Assembly (NCBI RefSeq): GCF_016741935.1
Contig: NZ_JAERRG010000005.1
Coordinates: forward strand, 1 to 64,000
Length of the DNA stretch: 64,000 nucleotides
Source of the DNA: Streptomyces endocoffeicus
GTDB taxonomy: Bacteria; Actinomycetota; Actinomycetes; Streptomycetales; Streptomycetaceae
Direction: 5' to 3'
Positions 42,658 through 50,259 of this stretch are shown in pieces (within the stretch, counting starts at the first letter, position 1; every line of letters begins with the position of its first letter). Under the pieces are notes generated by a model. That model was not told the origin of the DNA. It made no database searches and was given only the letters and a program-made list of their open reading frames with translations. The position numbers were made by a program, and so were the translations under genes.

Positions 42658-42925
42658 GGGGCGCTCCTTCGACGGTCGGGCGCGAAGGCGCTGGAGAGTT
42701 CGCGGGAGTGTGCTGCCGGAGATTGCCTCGTTCTGTCCGGTACTGCCTCGTTACTCAGTCTGGCACCGGGCACCGACAGCCGCCGCCGGGCTCGACATGA
42801 CGTCGCGGTGCGGCGGTGGTGACAATGAAGGCAGGGGGCGCCGTGTGCGCCAGCCGCGGCGACGCCGGACCGATGGGGCCCACGGGGCCGGATCCACCGC
42901 CGGTGGGCCTGGCAGGAGGTACACC

Positions 42926-43345
42926 ATGACGAAGGCAGCGGACATCATGCACCCGGGCGCGCAGTGGGTACCGGAGAACGAGACGGTGCTGCGTGCCGCC
43001 CAGCTGATGCGGGAGCTGGGCGTGGGGGCCCTGCCGGTCAGCGACGCCAACGAGCGGCTGTGCGGCATCGTGACCGACCGCGACATCGTCGTCGGATGCA
43101 TCGCGGAGAGCGCCGACCCCTCGGGGACGCCCGTCGGGGCGCTCACCAAGGGCACCCCCCGCTGGATTCCCGCGGACGCCGATGTCAGGGACGTGCTGCG
43201 GGAGATGGAGGAGCACAAGATCCGCAGGCTTCCGGTGATCGACCAGAACAAGCGGCTGGTCGGAATGATCTCCGAGGCGGATCTGGCCCATCACCTCAGC
43301 GACGACCTTCTCGGCGAGTTCCTGGAGAAGGTCTACGCGCAGTAG
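42926..43345 (+). CDS. CBS-domain pair protein
   Basis: A 139-residue protein made only of a tandem CBS (Bateman) module: ADIMHPGAQWVPENETVLRA with VSDANERLCGIVTDRDIV, and IPADADVRDVLREMEEHKIR with VIDQNKRLVGMISEADL. Such proteins bind adenine nucleotides and act as sensors, often with an unknown partner. A perfect AGGAGGT precedes the ATG. Confidence 0.93.
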   Translation: MTKAADIMHPGAQWVPENETVLRAAQLMRELGVGALPVSDANERLCGIVTDRDIVVGCIAESADPSGTPVGALTKGTPRWIPADADVRDVLREMEEHKIRRLPVIDQNKRLVGMISEADLAHHLSDDLLGEFLEKVYAQ

Positions 43346-43362
43346 GGAGGGAAAGGACGTGA

Positions 43363-43391
43363 GGCCGCCGTCCACGGCGGGAACGGCGGCC
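43363..43391. terminator. Hairpin between CBS and NlpC/P60 genes
   Basis: GGCCGCCGT (43363-43371) pairs with ACGGCGGCC (43383-43391) over 11 bases. It follows the CBS stop by 18 bases and lies between convergent genes. Confidence 0.75.
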
Positions 43392-43411
43392 CCAGGGTCC
43401 AAATGACCAGC

Positions 43412-43433
43412 GGGTGTCCTACGGGTGTCTTAC
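43412..43433. repeat. 11-bp duplication including the NlpC/P60 stop codon
   Basis: GGGTGTCCTAC at 43412-43422 is followed directly by GGGTGTCTTAC at 43423-43433. The second copy holds the TAA stop (43432-43430) of the minus-strand hydrolase gene. Confidence 0.85.
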
Positions 43434-44260
43434 AGGACGCGCACGGCCCCGGTGGGCATGTCGTAGTCCAGCGAGCGCTCGACGATCCCGGTGCTCGGGT
43501 TCTGGGCGCCGATGAACTTGCCGCCGCCGACGTAGACACCGACGTGGTACGCGCTACCGGCGCTGCCCCAGTAGAGCAGGTCGCCCGGCTGCAGGGAGTC
43601 CAGCGAAACCGGGGTGCCGGTGGTGGACTGGTCCTGCGAGACCCGCGGCAGGCTCACGCCGATCTGCTTGAAGGCGGCCTGGGTCAGCCCGGAGCAGTCG
43701 TAGGAGGACGGACCGCTGGAGCCGAGCACGTACGCCTTGCCCAGCTGCGCCTTGAGGAAGCTGATCAGGGTCGCGGCATTGCCGGAGGCGTTGCTGACGC
43801 TGGTGCTGGCACTGGTGCTGGTGGAGAGCGTGGTGCGCTCGGCGGACCGCGACGCCTTCGCTGCCTGGGCCTTGGCCTCGGCCGCGCGCTTGGCGGCCGC
43901 CTTACGGGCCGCCTCCCGGGCTTCCTTCTCCTTGCGGTCGGCCTCCGCCTTGGCCTTCTTGGCGGCGATCTTGGCGTGGGCGGCCGCCTGGTCCTTCTGG
44001 GCCTGGAGCTCGTAGTCGGACGCCGCCTGCTGGGTGGCGTCCGCGGTCTGGGCGGCCGTGCTCGCCAGCGTGGCGCTGACGGTCGGCATCTCCAGAGTGG
44101 ACTCGGCGGGAGCGGCGTTGCTCTCCGTGGCGGAGGCGGGCACGGCGGCACCGGCCACCGCGAGGGTGAGGAAGCCACCGGTCACCCCTGCGCGGAGCGC
44201 ACGCGTCGACGCGGCACGGCGGGGCTTCCGGTGGCTGGGTATGTGTGCGACTGGGGACAT
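43430..44260 (-). CDS. Secreted NlpC/P60 peptidoglycan hydrolase
   Basis: The 276-residue protein has a signal peptide (about residues 20-45), a long Ala/Lys/Glu-rich coiled-coil segment (residues 75-145), a Ser/Thr linker, and a C-terminal NlpC/P60 domain. Catalytic Cys lies in SSYDCSGLTQAAF and His in AYHVGVYVGGGKFI. It should cut peptide cross-links of the cell wall, probably as a D,L-endopeptidase. No good ribosome site precedes the ATG at 44260. The region upstream holds repeated CATTTGGC elements. Confidence 0.92.
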   Translation of the reverse strand: MSPVAHIPSHRKPRRAASTRALRAGVTGGFLTLAVAGAAVPASATESNAAPAESTLEMPTVSATLASTAAQTADATQQAASDYELQAQKDQAAAHAKIAAKKAKAEADRKEKEAREAARKAAAKRAAEAKAQAAKASRSAERTTLSTSTSASTSVSNASGNAATLISFLKAQLGKAYVLGSSGPSSYDCSGLTQAAFKQIGVSLPRVSQDQSTTGTPVSLDSLQPGDLLYWGSAGSAYHVGVYVGGGKFIGAQNPSTGIVERSLDYDMPTGAVRVL

Positions 44261-44803
44261 AGGTCACTGGCTACCAGGGCCCTAAGGCCCAGATCAACAA
44301 AAGTGGGGTGCGCCACATTTGGCATGCACGCGACCAAAAATCGGGCCAAATGATCTCCATGGCCCACTCAACCGGCTTGCCCGCATTTCGCGATCATGTG
44401 TCTACGCACGGCATTTGGCGGCCAAACCGGGGCAGCGCGGGACCTACCACCGATGTGGCCCGCGAACAAAGGATTCCCATGAAATCTAGATCCACAACCC
44501 ATCTGGGCGTGGGATACCTCACTCGCTCCGACCCGCTCGTGAACGCGTGCGCGGAGCGTTGATCGCGAACGTGCGCGGACCCGTGATCGATCGCCCCGGG
44601 ACGAAGGTCACTCATGAGGATGGAAGGCGCGTATCAGCTGACGTCGTCCAGGGCAAATTTGCATGTATGTACCATGTCTTGGTAGGGGCGCAACGCGCTC
44701 ACCTGTGATGACGTCTCCGAATGTCACTTCTCGTGGTCGTTCGGAAGCTTCATGTACAAGATCACCGCTCATCCGACTTCATGATCCTTCGTCAGGTGGT
44801 GGA

Positions 44804-44843
44804 GATCACAAAGACGTTGTCGTACCCCGTGTCGCAGATCACA
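44804..44843 (+). promoter_or_regulatory. GATCACA direct repeats upstream of nuoA
   Basis: GATCACA occurs at 44804-44810 and 44837-44843, 33 bases apart, about three helical turns. They lie just upstream of a possible -10 hexamer TAGGAT (44856-44861). An activator site is a reasonable guess; the regulator is unknown. Confidence 0.45.
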
Positions 44844-44877
44844 GACCGACGGGCATAGGATGCAGGCGAAACGGGCT

Positions 44878-44893
44878 TGTGAACTGCCTCACA
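44878..44893. promoter_or_regulatory. Rex operator in front of nuoA
   Basis: TGTGAACTGCCTCACA matches the Streptomyces Rex site TGTGAAC-N3-TTCACA at all but one base. It lies 80 bases before the nuoA start and just downstream of the possible -10. Rex is known to repress respiratory genes including nuo in Streptomyces when NADH is low, so binding here would block the operon until NADH rises. Confidence 0.75.
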
Positions 44894-44972
44894 TGTGCGC
44901 GATCTTCGTGGGGCGGCGGCATGTCCGTGCGGTCCGCCAAGCAGTCATCGTCGACTGAAGGGAGCGAGGACG

Positions 44973-45332
44973 GTGAACGCATACGCGCCCATCCTCGTAC
45001 TGGGAGCCCTCGGGGCAGGTTTTGCGATCTTCTCGGTCTTCATGGCCGCGATCATCGGTCCCAAGCGCTACAACCGGGCCAAGCTCGAGGCCTATGAGTG
45101 CGGCATCGAGCCGACTCCGCATCCGGCCGGCGGTGGGCGCTTCCCCATCAAGTACTACCTGACGGCGATGCTCTTCATCGTCTTCGACATCGAGATCGTC
45201 TTCCTCTACCCCTGGGCCGTCACCTTCGACGCCCTCGGCCTGTTCGGGCTCGTGGAGATGCTCCTCTTCGTGCTCACGGTCTTCGTCGCCTATGCCTACG
45301 TCTGGCGGCGCGGCGGCCTGGAGTGGGACTAG
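44973..45332 (+). CDS. nuoA: NADH-quinone oxidoreductase subunit A
   Basis: The 119-residue membrane protein has three helices and the conserved loop KLEAYECGIEPT, with FPIKYYLTAMLFIVFDIEIV. It opens the 14-gene complex I operon nuoA-N. GTG at 44973 follows GGGAGCGAGGA. Rex and GATCACA sites lie in the promoter region. Confidence 0.97.
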   Translation: MNAYAPILVLGALGAGFAIFSVFMAAIIGPKRYNRAKLEAYECGIEPTPHPAGGGRFPIKYYLTAMLFIVFDIEIVFLYPWAVTFDALGLFGLVEMLLFVLTVFVAYAYVWRRGGLEWD

Positions 45333-45373
45333 TGGGACCAAAGGGGCTCTAGAGGAGATAGGGGAAACATCGC

Positions 45374-45928
45374 ATGGGTATCGAAGAGAAGCTCCCGAGT
45401 GGGTTCCTGCTCACCACCGTGGAACAGGCCGCCGGGCTGGCCCGCAAGTCCTCCGTCTTCCCGGCCACCTTCGGCCTGGCCTGTTGCGCCATCGAAATGA
45501 TGACCACCGGCGCGGGGCGCTACGACCTCGCGCGGTTCGGCATGGAGGTCTTCCGCGGCTCGCCCCGCCAGGCCGATCTGATGATCGTCGCCGGGCGCGT
45601 CAGCCAGAAGATGGCCCCGGTGCTGCGTCAGGTCTACGACCAGATGCCGAACCCGAAGTGGGTCATCTCCATGGGCGTCTGCGCCTCCTCCGGAGGGATG
45701 TTCAACAACTACGCGATCGTGCAGGGCGTCGATCACATCGTCCCGGTCGACATCTATCTGCCCGGCTGTCCGCCGCGGCCCGAGATGCTCATGGACTCGA
45801 TCCTCAAGCTGCACGAGAAGATCCGCGAGGAGAAGCTCGGCGTCAATCGCGAGCGTGCGGCCCGTGAGGCGGAGGAAGCGGCGCTGAAGGCGCTGCCGAT
45901 GATCGAGATGAAGGGGCTTCTGCGTTGA
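45374..45928 (+). CDS. nuoB: NADH-quinone oxidoreductase subunit B
   Basis: The 184-residue peripheral subunit binds cluster N2, the last Fe-S centre before menaquinone. Ligands C37, C38, C103 and C132 are all present (GLACCAIE, GVCASSGG, LPGCPPRPE). A charged C-terminal tail follows the core. Overlaps nuoC by 4 bases. Confidence 0.97.
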   Translation: MGIEEKLPSGFLLTTVEQAAGLARKSSVFPATFGLACCAIEMMTTGAGRYDLARFGMEVFRGSPRQADLMIVAGRVSQKMAPVLRQVYDQMPNPKWVISMGVCASSGGMFNNYAIVQGVDHIVPVDIYLPGCPPRPEMLMDSILKLHEKIREEKLGVNRERAAREAEEAALKALPMIEMKGLLR

Positions 45929-46668
45929 CCGAGGCCAATGGGTCCAACGGGGTCAACCCGGACAAGGACCTCAACGCTGAGAACCTCCCCGGCCGCCGCG
46001 GCGACCAGGGCGAGCCCATCCGCGTCCAGCGCGGGATGTTCGGCGCCAACAACGGCGGCGACACCACCGGCTACGGCGGGCTGGTGCGCCCCGTAAGGCT
46101 GCCCGGCGAGGCCACCCGGCCGTACGGGGGCTGGTTCGACGAGGTCGCCGACGAGCTCGAGGGCGCGCTCGAGGAGCAGTCGCTGCTCCCGGAGAACGCG
46201 ATCGAGAAGACCGTCGTGGACCGCGGTGAGCTGACCTTCCACATCGCCCGGGAGCACCTCCCGAGGGTCGCCCGGACCCTGCGCGACGACCCGGCGCTCC
46301 GCTTCGAGCTCTGCACCGGCGTCAGCGGAGTGCACTTCCCCGGCGACAAGGGCCGTGAGCTGCACGCCGTCTACCACCTGCGGTCGATCACCCATGGCCG
46401 GGTGCTCCGGCTGGAGGTGAGCGCTCCGGATGACGACCCGCACATCCCGTCGATCGTCGATGTCTATCCGACCAACGACTGGCATGAGCGCGAGACCTAC
46501 GACTTCTTCGGCCTGATCTTCGACGGTCATCCCGCGCTGACGCGGATCATGATGCCCGACGACTGGCAGGGCTTCCCGCAACGCAAGGACTACCCGCTCG
46601 GCGGCATCCCCGTCGAGTACAAGGGCGCCCAGATCCCGGCTCCGGACCAGCGGAGGTCGTACAGCTGA
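45925..46668 (+). CDS. nuoC: NADH-quinone oxidoreductase subunit C
   Basis: The 247-residue subunit starts with TTG overlapping the nuoB stop (TTGA). The first 80 residues are poorly conserved and Gly/Asn-rich. The core has HAVYHLRSITHGRVLRLEV, YPTNDWHERETYDFFGLIFD and MPDDWQGFPQRKDYPLGG, typical of the 30-kDa subunit that helps form the quinone cavity. Confidence 0.96.
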   Translation: MTEANGSNGVNPDKDLNAENLPGRRGDQGEPIRVQRGMFGANNGGDTTGYGGLVRPVRLPGEATRPYGGWFDEVADELEGALEEQSLLPENAIEKTVVDRGELTFHIAREHLPRVARTLRDDPALRFELCTGVSGVHFPGDKGRELHAVYHLRSITHGRVLRLEVSAPDDDPHIPSIVDVYPTNDWHERETYDFFGLIFDGHPALTRIMMPDDWQGFPQRKDYPLGGIPVEYKGAQIPAPDQRRSYS

Positions 46669-48050
46669 TGACTGCCCCCCACGCCCACCCGTCACCCGGC
46701 CACCACCCCTCAACGGGGCCCTCCGGGCCGCAGCCATCTTCCGCCTCCGCGCGCGAGACGACCGAAGGCACCGTCTACACCGTCACCGGCGGCGACTGGG
46801 ACGAGGTCGTGGCCGCCGCGGCGAAGGCCGACGACGAGCGGATCATCGTCAACATGGGTCCGCAGCACCCCTCCACCCACGGAGTGCTCCGGCTGATCCT
46901 GGAGATCGACGGTGAGACGGTCACCGAGGCCCGCTGCGGAATCGGTTATCTGCACACCGGAATCGAGAAGAACCTCGAATTCCGGAACTGGACGCAGGGC
47001 ACCACCTTCGTGACGCGCATGGACTATCTGACGCCCTTCTACAACGAGGCGGCGTACTGCCTGGGCGTCGAGAAGCTGCTCGGCATCGAGGACCAGATCC
47101 CGGACCGCGCCTCGGTGATCCGGGTGCTGCTGATGGAGCTCAACCGGCTCTCCTCGCATCTGGTGGCCATCGCCACCGGCGGTATGGAGCTCGGGGCGAC
47201 CACGATCATGATCTACGGCTTCCGGGACCGCGAGCTGATCCTGGACGTCTTCGAGCTGATCACCGGTCTGCGGATGAACCACGCGTACATCCGGCCCGGC
47301 GGGCTCGCTCAGGACCTGCCGCCGGGGGCGGTCGACCAGATCCGGGCCCTTCTGAAGACGATGCGGAAGAACCTGCCCGAGTACGACAAGCTCGCCACCG
47401 GGAACCCGATCTTCAAGGCCCGGCTCCAGGACGTCGGCTACCTCGACCTCGCCGGCTGCATGGCGCTCGGCATCACCGGCCCGATACTGCGGTCCACCGG
47501 GCTGCCGCACGATCTGCGCAAGACCGATCCGTACTGCGGCTATGACACCTATGACTTCGAGGTGCCGACCGCCGAGACCTGCGACGCCTACGGCCGGTTC
47601 CTGATCCGGCTGGAGGAGATGCGCCAGTCGCTGCGGATCGTCGAGCAGTGCCTGGAGCGGCTGGAGCCGGGACCGGTGATGGTCGCGGACAAGAAGATCG
47701 CCTGGCCCGCGCAGCTCGCGCTCGGCCCGGACGGCCTCGGCAACTCCCTGGACCACATCAAGAACATCATGGGCACCTCCATGGAGGCCCTGATCCACCA
47801 CTTCAAGCTGGTGACCGAGGGATTCCGGGTTCCGCCCGGACAGGCGTACGCGGCGATCGAGTCGCCCAAGGGCGAACTGGGCGCCCATGTGGTCAGCGAT
47901 GGCGGCACCCGCCCGTATCGCGTCCACTTCCGCGACCCGTCCTTCACCAATCTGCAGGCCGTGGCGGCGATGTGCGAGGGCGGCCAGGTCGCCGATGTGA
48001 TCGTCGCTGTCGCGTCCATCGACCCCGTGATGGGAGGAGTGGACCGGTGA
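46668..48050 (+). CDS. nuoD: NADH-quinone oxidoreductase subunit D
   Basis: The 460-residue 49-kDa-type subunit has NMGPQHPSTHGVLRLILEID with the quinone-pocket His, CGIGYLHTGIEKN, and a C-terminal DPVMGGVDR end. The first 60 residues form a low-complexity extension. The start ATG shares one base with the nuoC stop. It forms the quinone site with NuoB. Confidence 0.97.
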   Translation: MTAPHAHPSPGHHPSTGPSGPQPSSASARETTEGTVYTVTGGDWDEVVAAAAKADDERIIVNMGPQHPSTHGVLRLILEIDGETVTEARCGIGYLHTGIEKNLEFRNWTQGTTFVTRMDYLTPFYNEAAYCLGVEKLLGIEDQIPDRASVIRVLLMELNRLSSHLVAIATGGMELGATTIMIYGFRDRELILDVFELITGLRMNHAYIRPGGLAQDLPPGAVDQIRALLKTMRKNLPEYDKLATGNPIFKARLQDVGYLDLAGCMALGITGPILRSTGLPHDLRKTDPYCGYDTYDFEVPTAETCDAYGRFLIRLEEMRQSLRIVEQCLERLEPGPVMVADKKIAWPAQLALGPDGLGNSLDHIKNIMGTSMEALIHHFKLVTEGFRVPPGQAYAAIESPKGELGAHVVSDGGTRPYRVHFRDPSFTNLQAVAAMCEGGQVADVIVAVASIDPVMGGVDR

Positions 48051-48877
48051 CTGATGTCCAGCTGGGGATGCCGGAGCTGCCGGCCCCCGACTACCCGGCC
48101 GAGGTGCGCACCCGGCTCGAGGAGGACGCCCGGGAGGTGATCGCCCGCTACCCGGACAGCCGCAGCGCGCTGCTGCCGCTGCTGCACCTGGTGCAGTCCG
48201 AGGAGGGCCATGTCACCCGCACCGGCATGCGGTTCTGCGCCGAGCTGCTGGGCCTGACCACCGCCGAGGTCACCGCGGTCGCGACCTTCTACACGATGTA
48301 CCGGCGCAAGCCCTCCGGCGACTACCAGGTGGGGGTGTGCACCAACACCCTGTGCGCGGTGATGGGCGGCGACGCGATCTTCGAGGAGCTGCAGAGCCAT
48401 CTGGGGGTGGGCAACGGGGAGACCACCGAGGACGGCAAGGTCACCCTGGAGCACATCGAGTGCAACGCGGCCTGCGACTACGCACCCGTGGTGATGGTCA
48501 ACTGGGAGTTCTTCGACAACCAGACCGTCGAATCGGCCAAGGCGCTGGTCGACGAGTTGCGGGCGGGCCGGACCGTCGAGCCGACCCGGGGCGCGCCGCT
48601 GTGCACCTACAAGGAGACCGCCCGCATCCTGGCCGGCTTCCCGGACGCCCGTCCGGGCGCCGTCGAGGCCGGTGGCTCCGCGGGGCCCGCGTCGCTGGTC
48701 GGGCTGCGGCTGGCCAAGGGGGAGGTCGCCCCCGGCCGGGTCGTCTCGCCGAGGTCCGCGGACGCCCCGCAGGACGAGGCGCCGCCGACGCATCCCAGCT
48801 CGCATGACGCGCCGCAGCGGACCTCCGCCTCCGATCCGCACCACCCGGCCGGTCCGGTCGCCGAGGAGGGGGAGTGA
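48047..48877 (+). CDS. nuoE: NADH-quinone oxidoreductase subunit E
   Basis: The 276-residue subunit binds the N1a [2Fe-2S] cluster through C98, C103, C139 and C143 (VCTNTLC and ECNAAC). GTG at 48047 overlaps the nuoD stop. Residues from about 200 onward form an unfolded Pro/Ser/His-rich extension of roughly 75 residues, making it longer than the usual 160-170-residue NuoE. Confidence 0.96.
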   Translation: MTDVQLGMPELPAPDYPAEVRTRLEEDAREVIARYPDSRSALLPLLHLVQSEEGHVTRTGMRFCAELLGLTTAEVTAVATFYTMYRRKPSGDYQVGVCTNTLCAVMGGDAIFEELQSHLGVGNGETTEDGKVTLEHIECNAACDYAPVVMVNWEFFDNQTVESAKALVDELRAGRTVEPTRGAPLCTYKETARILAGFPDARPGAVEAGGSAGPASLVGLRLAKGEVAPGRVVSPRSADAPQDEAPPTHPSSHDAPQRTSASDPHHPAGPVAEEGE

Positions 48878-50259
48878 TGACCGTGACAACCGAGATCAAT
48901 GGGCACAGCCCCGAGAAGCTGCTGGCACCCGTGCTGTCCGCGTTCTGGGACCAGCCGAACTCCTGGTCCCTGCGCACCTATCTGCGGCACGAGGGCTACG
49001 AGGGGATGCGCAAGGCCCTCGCGATGGACCCCGACGCGGTGATCGCGCTGGTGAAGGACGCGGGTCTGCGCGGCCGCGGCGGCGCCGGCTTCCCCACCGG
49101 GATGAAGTGGCAGTTCATTCCGCAGGGCGACGGCAAGCCGCACTATCTCGTCGTCAACGCCGACGAGTCGGAGCCGGGCACCTGCAAGGACATCCCCCTT
49201 CTCTACGCCAATCCGCACTCCCTCATCGAGGGCATGATCATCGCCTGTCATGCCATCCGCTCCGAGCACGCCTTCATCTATCTGCGCGGCGAGGTCGTTC
49301 CCGTGCTGCGGCGGCTGCACGAGGCCGTGCGCGAGGCGTACGAGGAGGGCTACCTCGGCACCGCGGAACAGCGGCGGCGGAAGCTCGGGGTGGATGGACT
49401 GCCCGGTCTCGACATCACCGTGCACGCCGGCGCCGGCGCGTACATCTGTGGTGAGGAGACCGCGCTGCTGGATTCGCTGGAGGGCCGCCGTGGCCAGCCC
49501 CGGCTGCGGCCTCCCTTCCCCGCGGTCGCCGGTCTGTACGCGTGCCCCACTGTTGTCAATAACGTCGAATCCATCGCCTCGGTTCCCGCGATCCTCAACA
49601 AGGGCAAGGAATGGTTCCGTTCGATGGGCAGCGAGAAGTCCCCGGGCTTCACGCTCTACTCGCTGTCCGGCCATGTGGCCAACCCCGGGCAGTACGAGGG
49701 CCCGCTCGGGATCACCCTGCGCCAGCTGCTCGACATGAGCGGCGGGATGCGCCCCGGCCACCGGCTGAAGTTCTGGACCCCGGGCGGCTCGTCCACCCCG
49801 CTGCTCACCGAGGAGCACCTCGACGTCCCGCTGGACTACGAGGGCGTGGGCGCGGCCGGGTCGATGCTGGGCACCAAGGCGCTCCAGTGCTTCGACGAGA
49901 CCACCTGCGTGGTGCGGGCCGTGACCCGCTGGACCGAGTTCTACGCGCATGAGTCCTGCGGCAAGTGCACACCCTGCCGCGAGGGCACCTACTGGCTGGT
50001 TCAGCTGCTGCGCGACCTCGAGGCCGGTAAGGGGCGCATGGAGGACCTGGACAAGCTGGCCGACATCGCCGACAACATCAACGGCAAGTCCTTCTGCGCC
50101 CTCGGCGACGGCGCGGCCAGCCCCATCTTCTCCTCGCTGAAGTACTTCCGCGAGGAGTACGAGCAGCACATCACCGGCGGGGGCTGTCCGTTCGACCCGG
50201 CCAAGTCCACTGTGTGGGCCGACGAGCCGCGCTCCACTCACCTGGGGGTGAACGCATGA
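48874..50259 (+). CDS. nuoF: NADH-quinone oxidoreductase subunit F
   Basis: The 461-residue NADH-binding subunit has RGRGGAGFPTGMKW for NADH and FMN, GAGAYICGEETALLDSLEG, and the N3 cluster motif ESCGKCTPCREG with a later Cys in SFCALGDGAA. ATG overlaps the nuoE stop. It accepts hydride from NADH. Confidence 0.97.
   Translation: MMTVTTEINGHSPEKLLAPVLSAFWDQPNSWSLRTYLRHEGYEGMRKALAMDPDAVIALVKDAGLRGRGGAGFPTGMKWQFIPQGDGKPHYLVVNADESEPGTCKDIPLLYANPHSLIEGMIIACHAIRSEHAFIYLRGEVVPVLRRLHEAVREAYEEGYLGTAEQRRRKLGVDGLPGLDITVHAGAGAYICGEETALLDSLEGRRGQPRLRPPFPAVAGLYACPTVVNNVESIASVPAILNKGKEWFRSMGSEKSPGFTLYSLSGHVANPGQYEGPLGITLRQLLDMSGGMRPGHRLKFWTPGGSSTPLLTEEHLDVPLDYEGVGAAGSMLGTKALQCFDETTCVVRAVTRWTEFYAHESCGKCTPCREGTYWLVQLLRDLEAGKGRMEDLDKLADIADNINGKSFCALGDGAASPIFSSLKYFREEYEQHITGGGCPFDPAKSTVWADEPRSTHLGVNA

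Larger units (their letters stand above)
44261..44972. other. 712-base divergent regulatory region between NlpC/P60 and nuoA
   Basis: No gene is supported here. The left half, next to the hydrolase, contains three CATTTGGC elements (44316-44323, reverse copy 44345-44352, and 44412-44419). The first two form an 8-bp inverted repeat, and the third is part of the hairpin TTTGG-CGG-CCAAA. The right half holds two GATCACA elements and a Rex-type operator ahead of nuoA. I looked for a c-di-AMP riboswitch before the hydrolase and did not find its conserved core. Confidence 0.6.

Noticed and set aside
44261..44660. c-di-AMP riboswitch ahead of the NlpC/P60 gene
   Set aside because: Such riboswitches often precede cell-wall hydrolases in Streptomyces, but I could not find the conserved core blocks on the minus strand.
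44663..45097. Open frame upstream of and across the nuoA start
   Set aside because: It overlaps nuoA in another frame, lacks a ribosome site, and covers the promoter with the Rex site.
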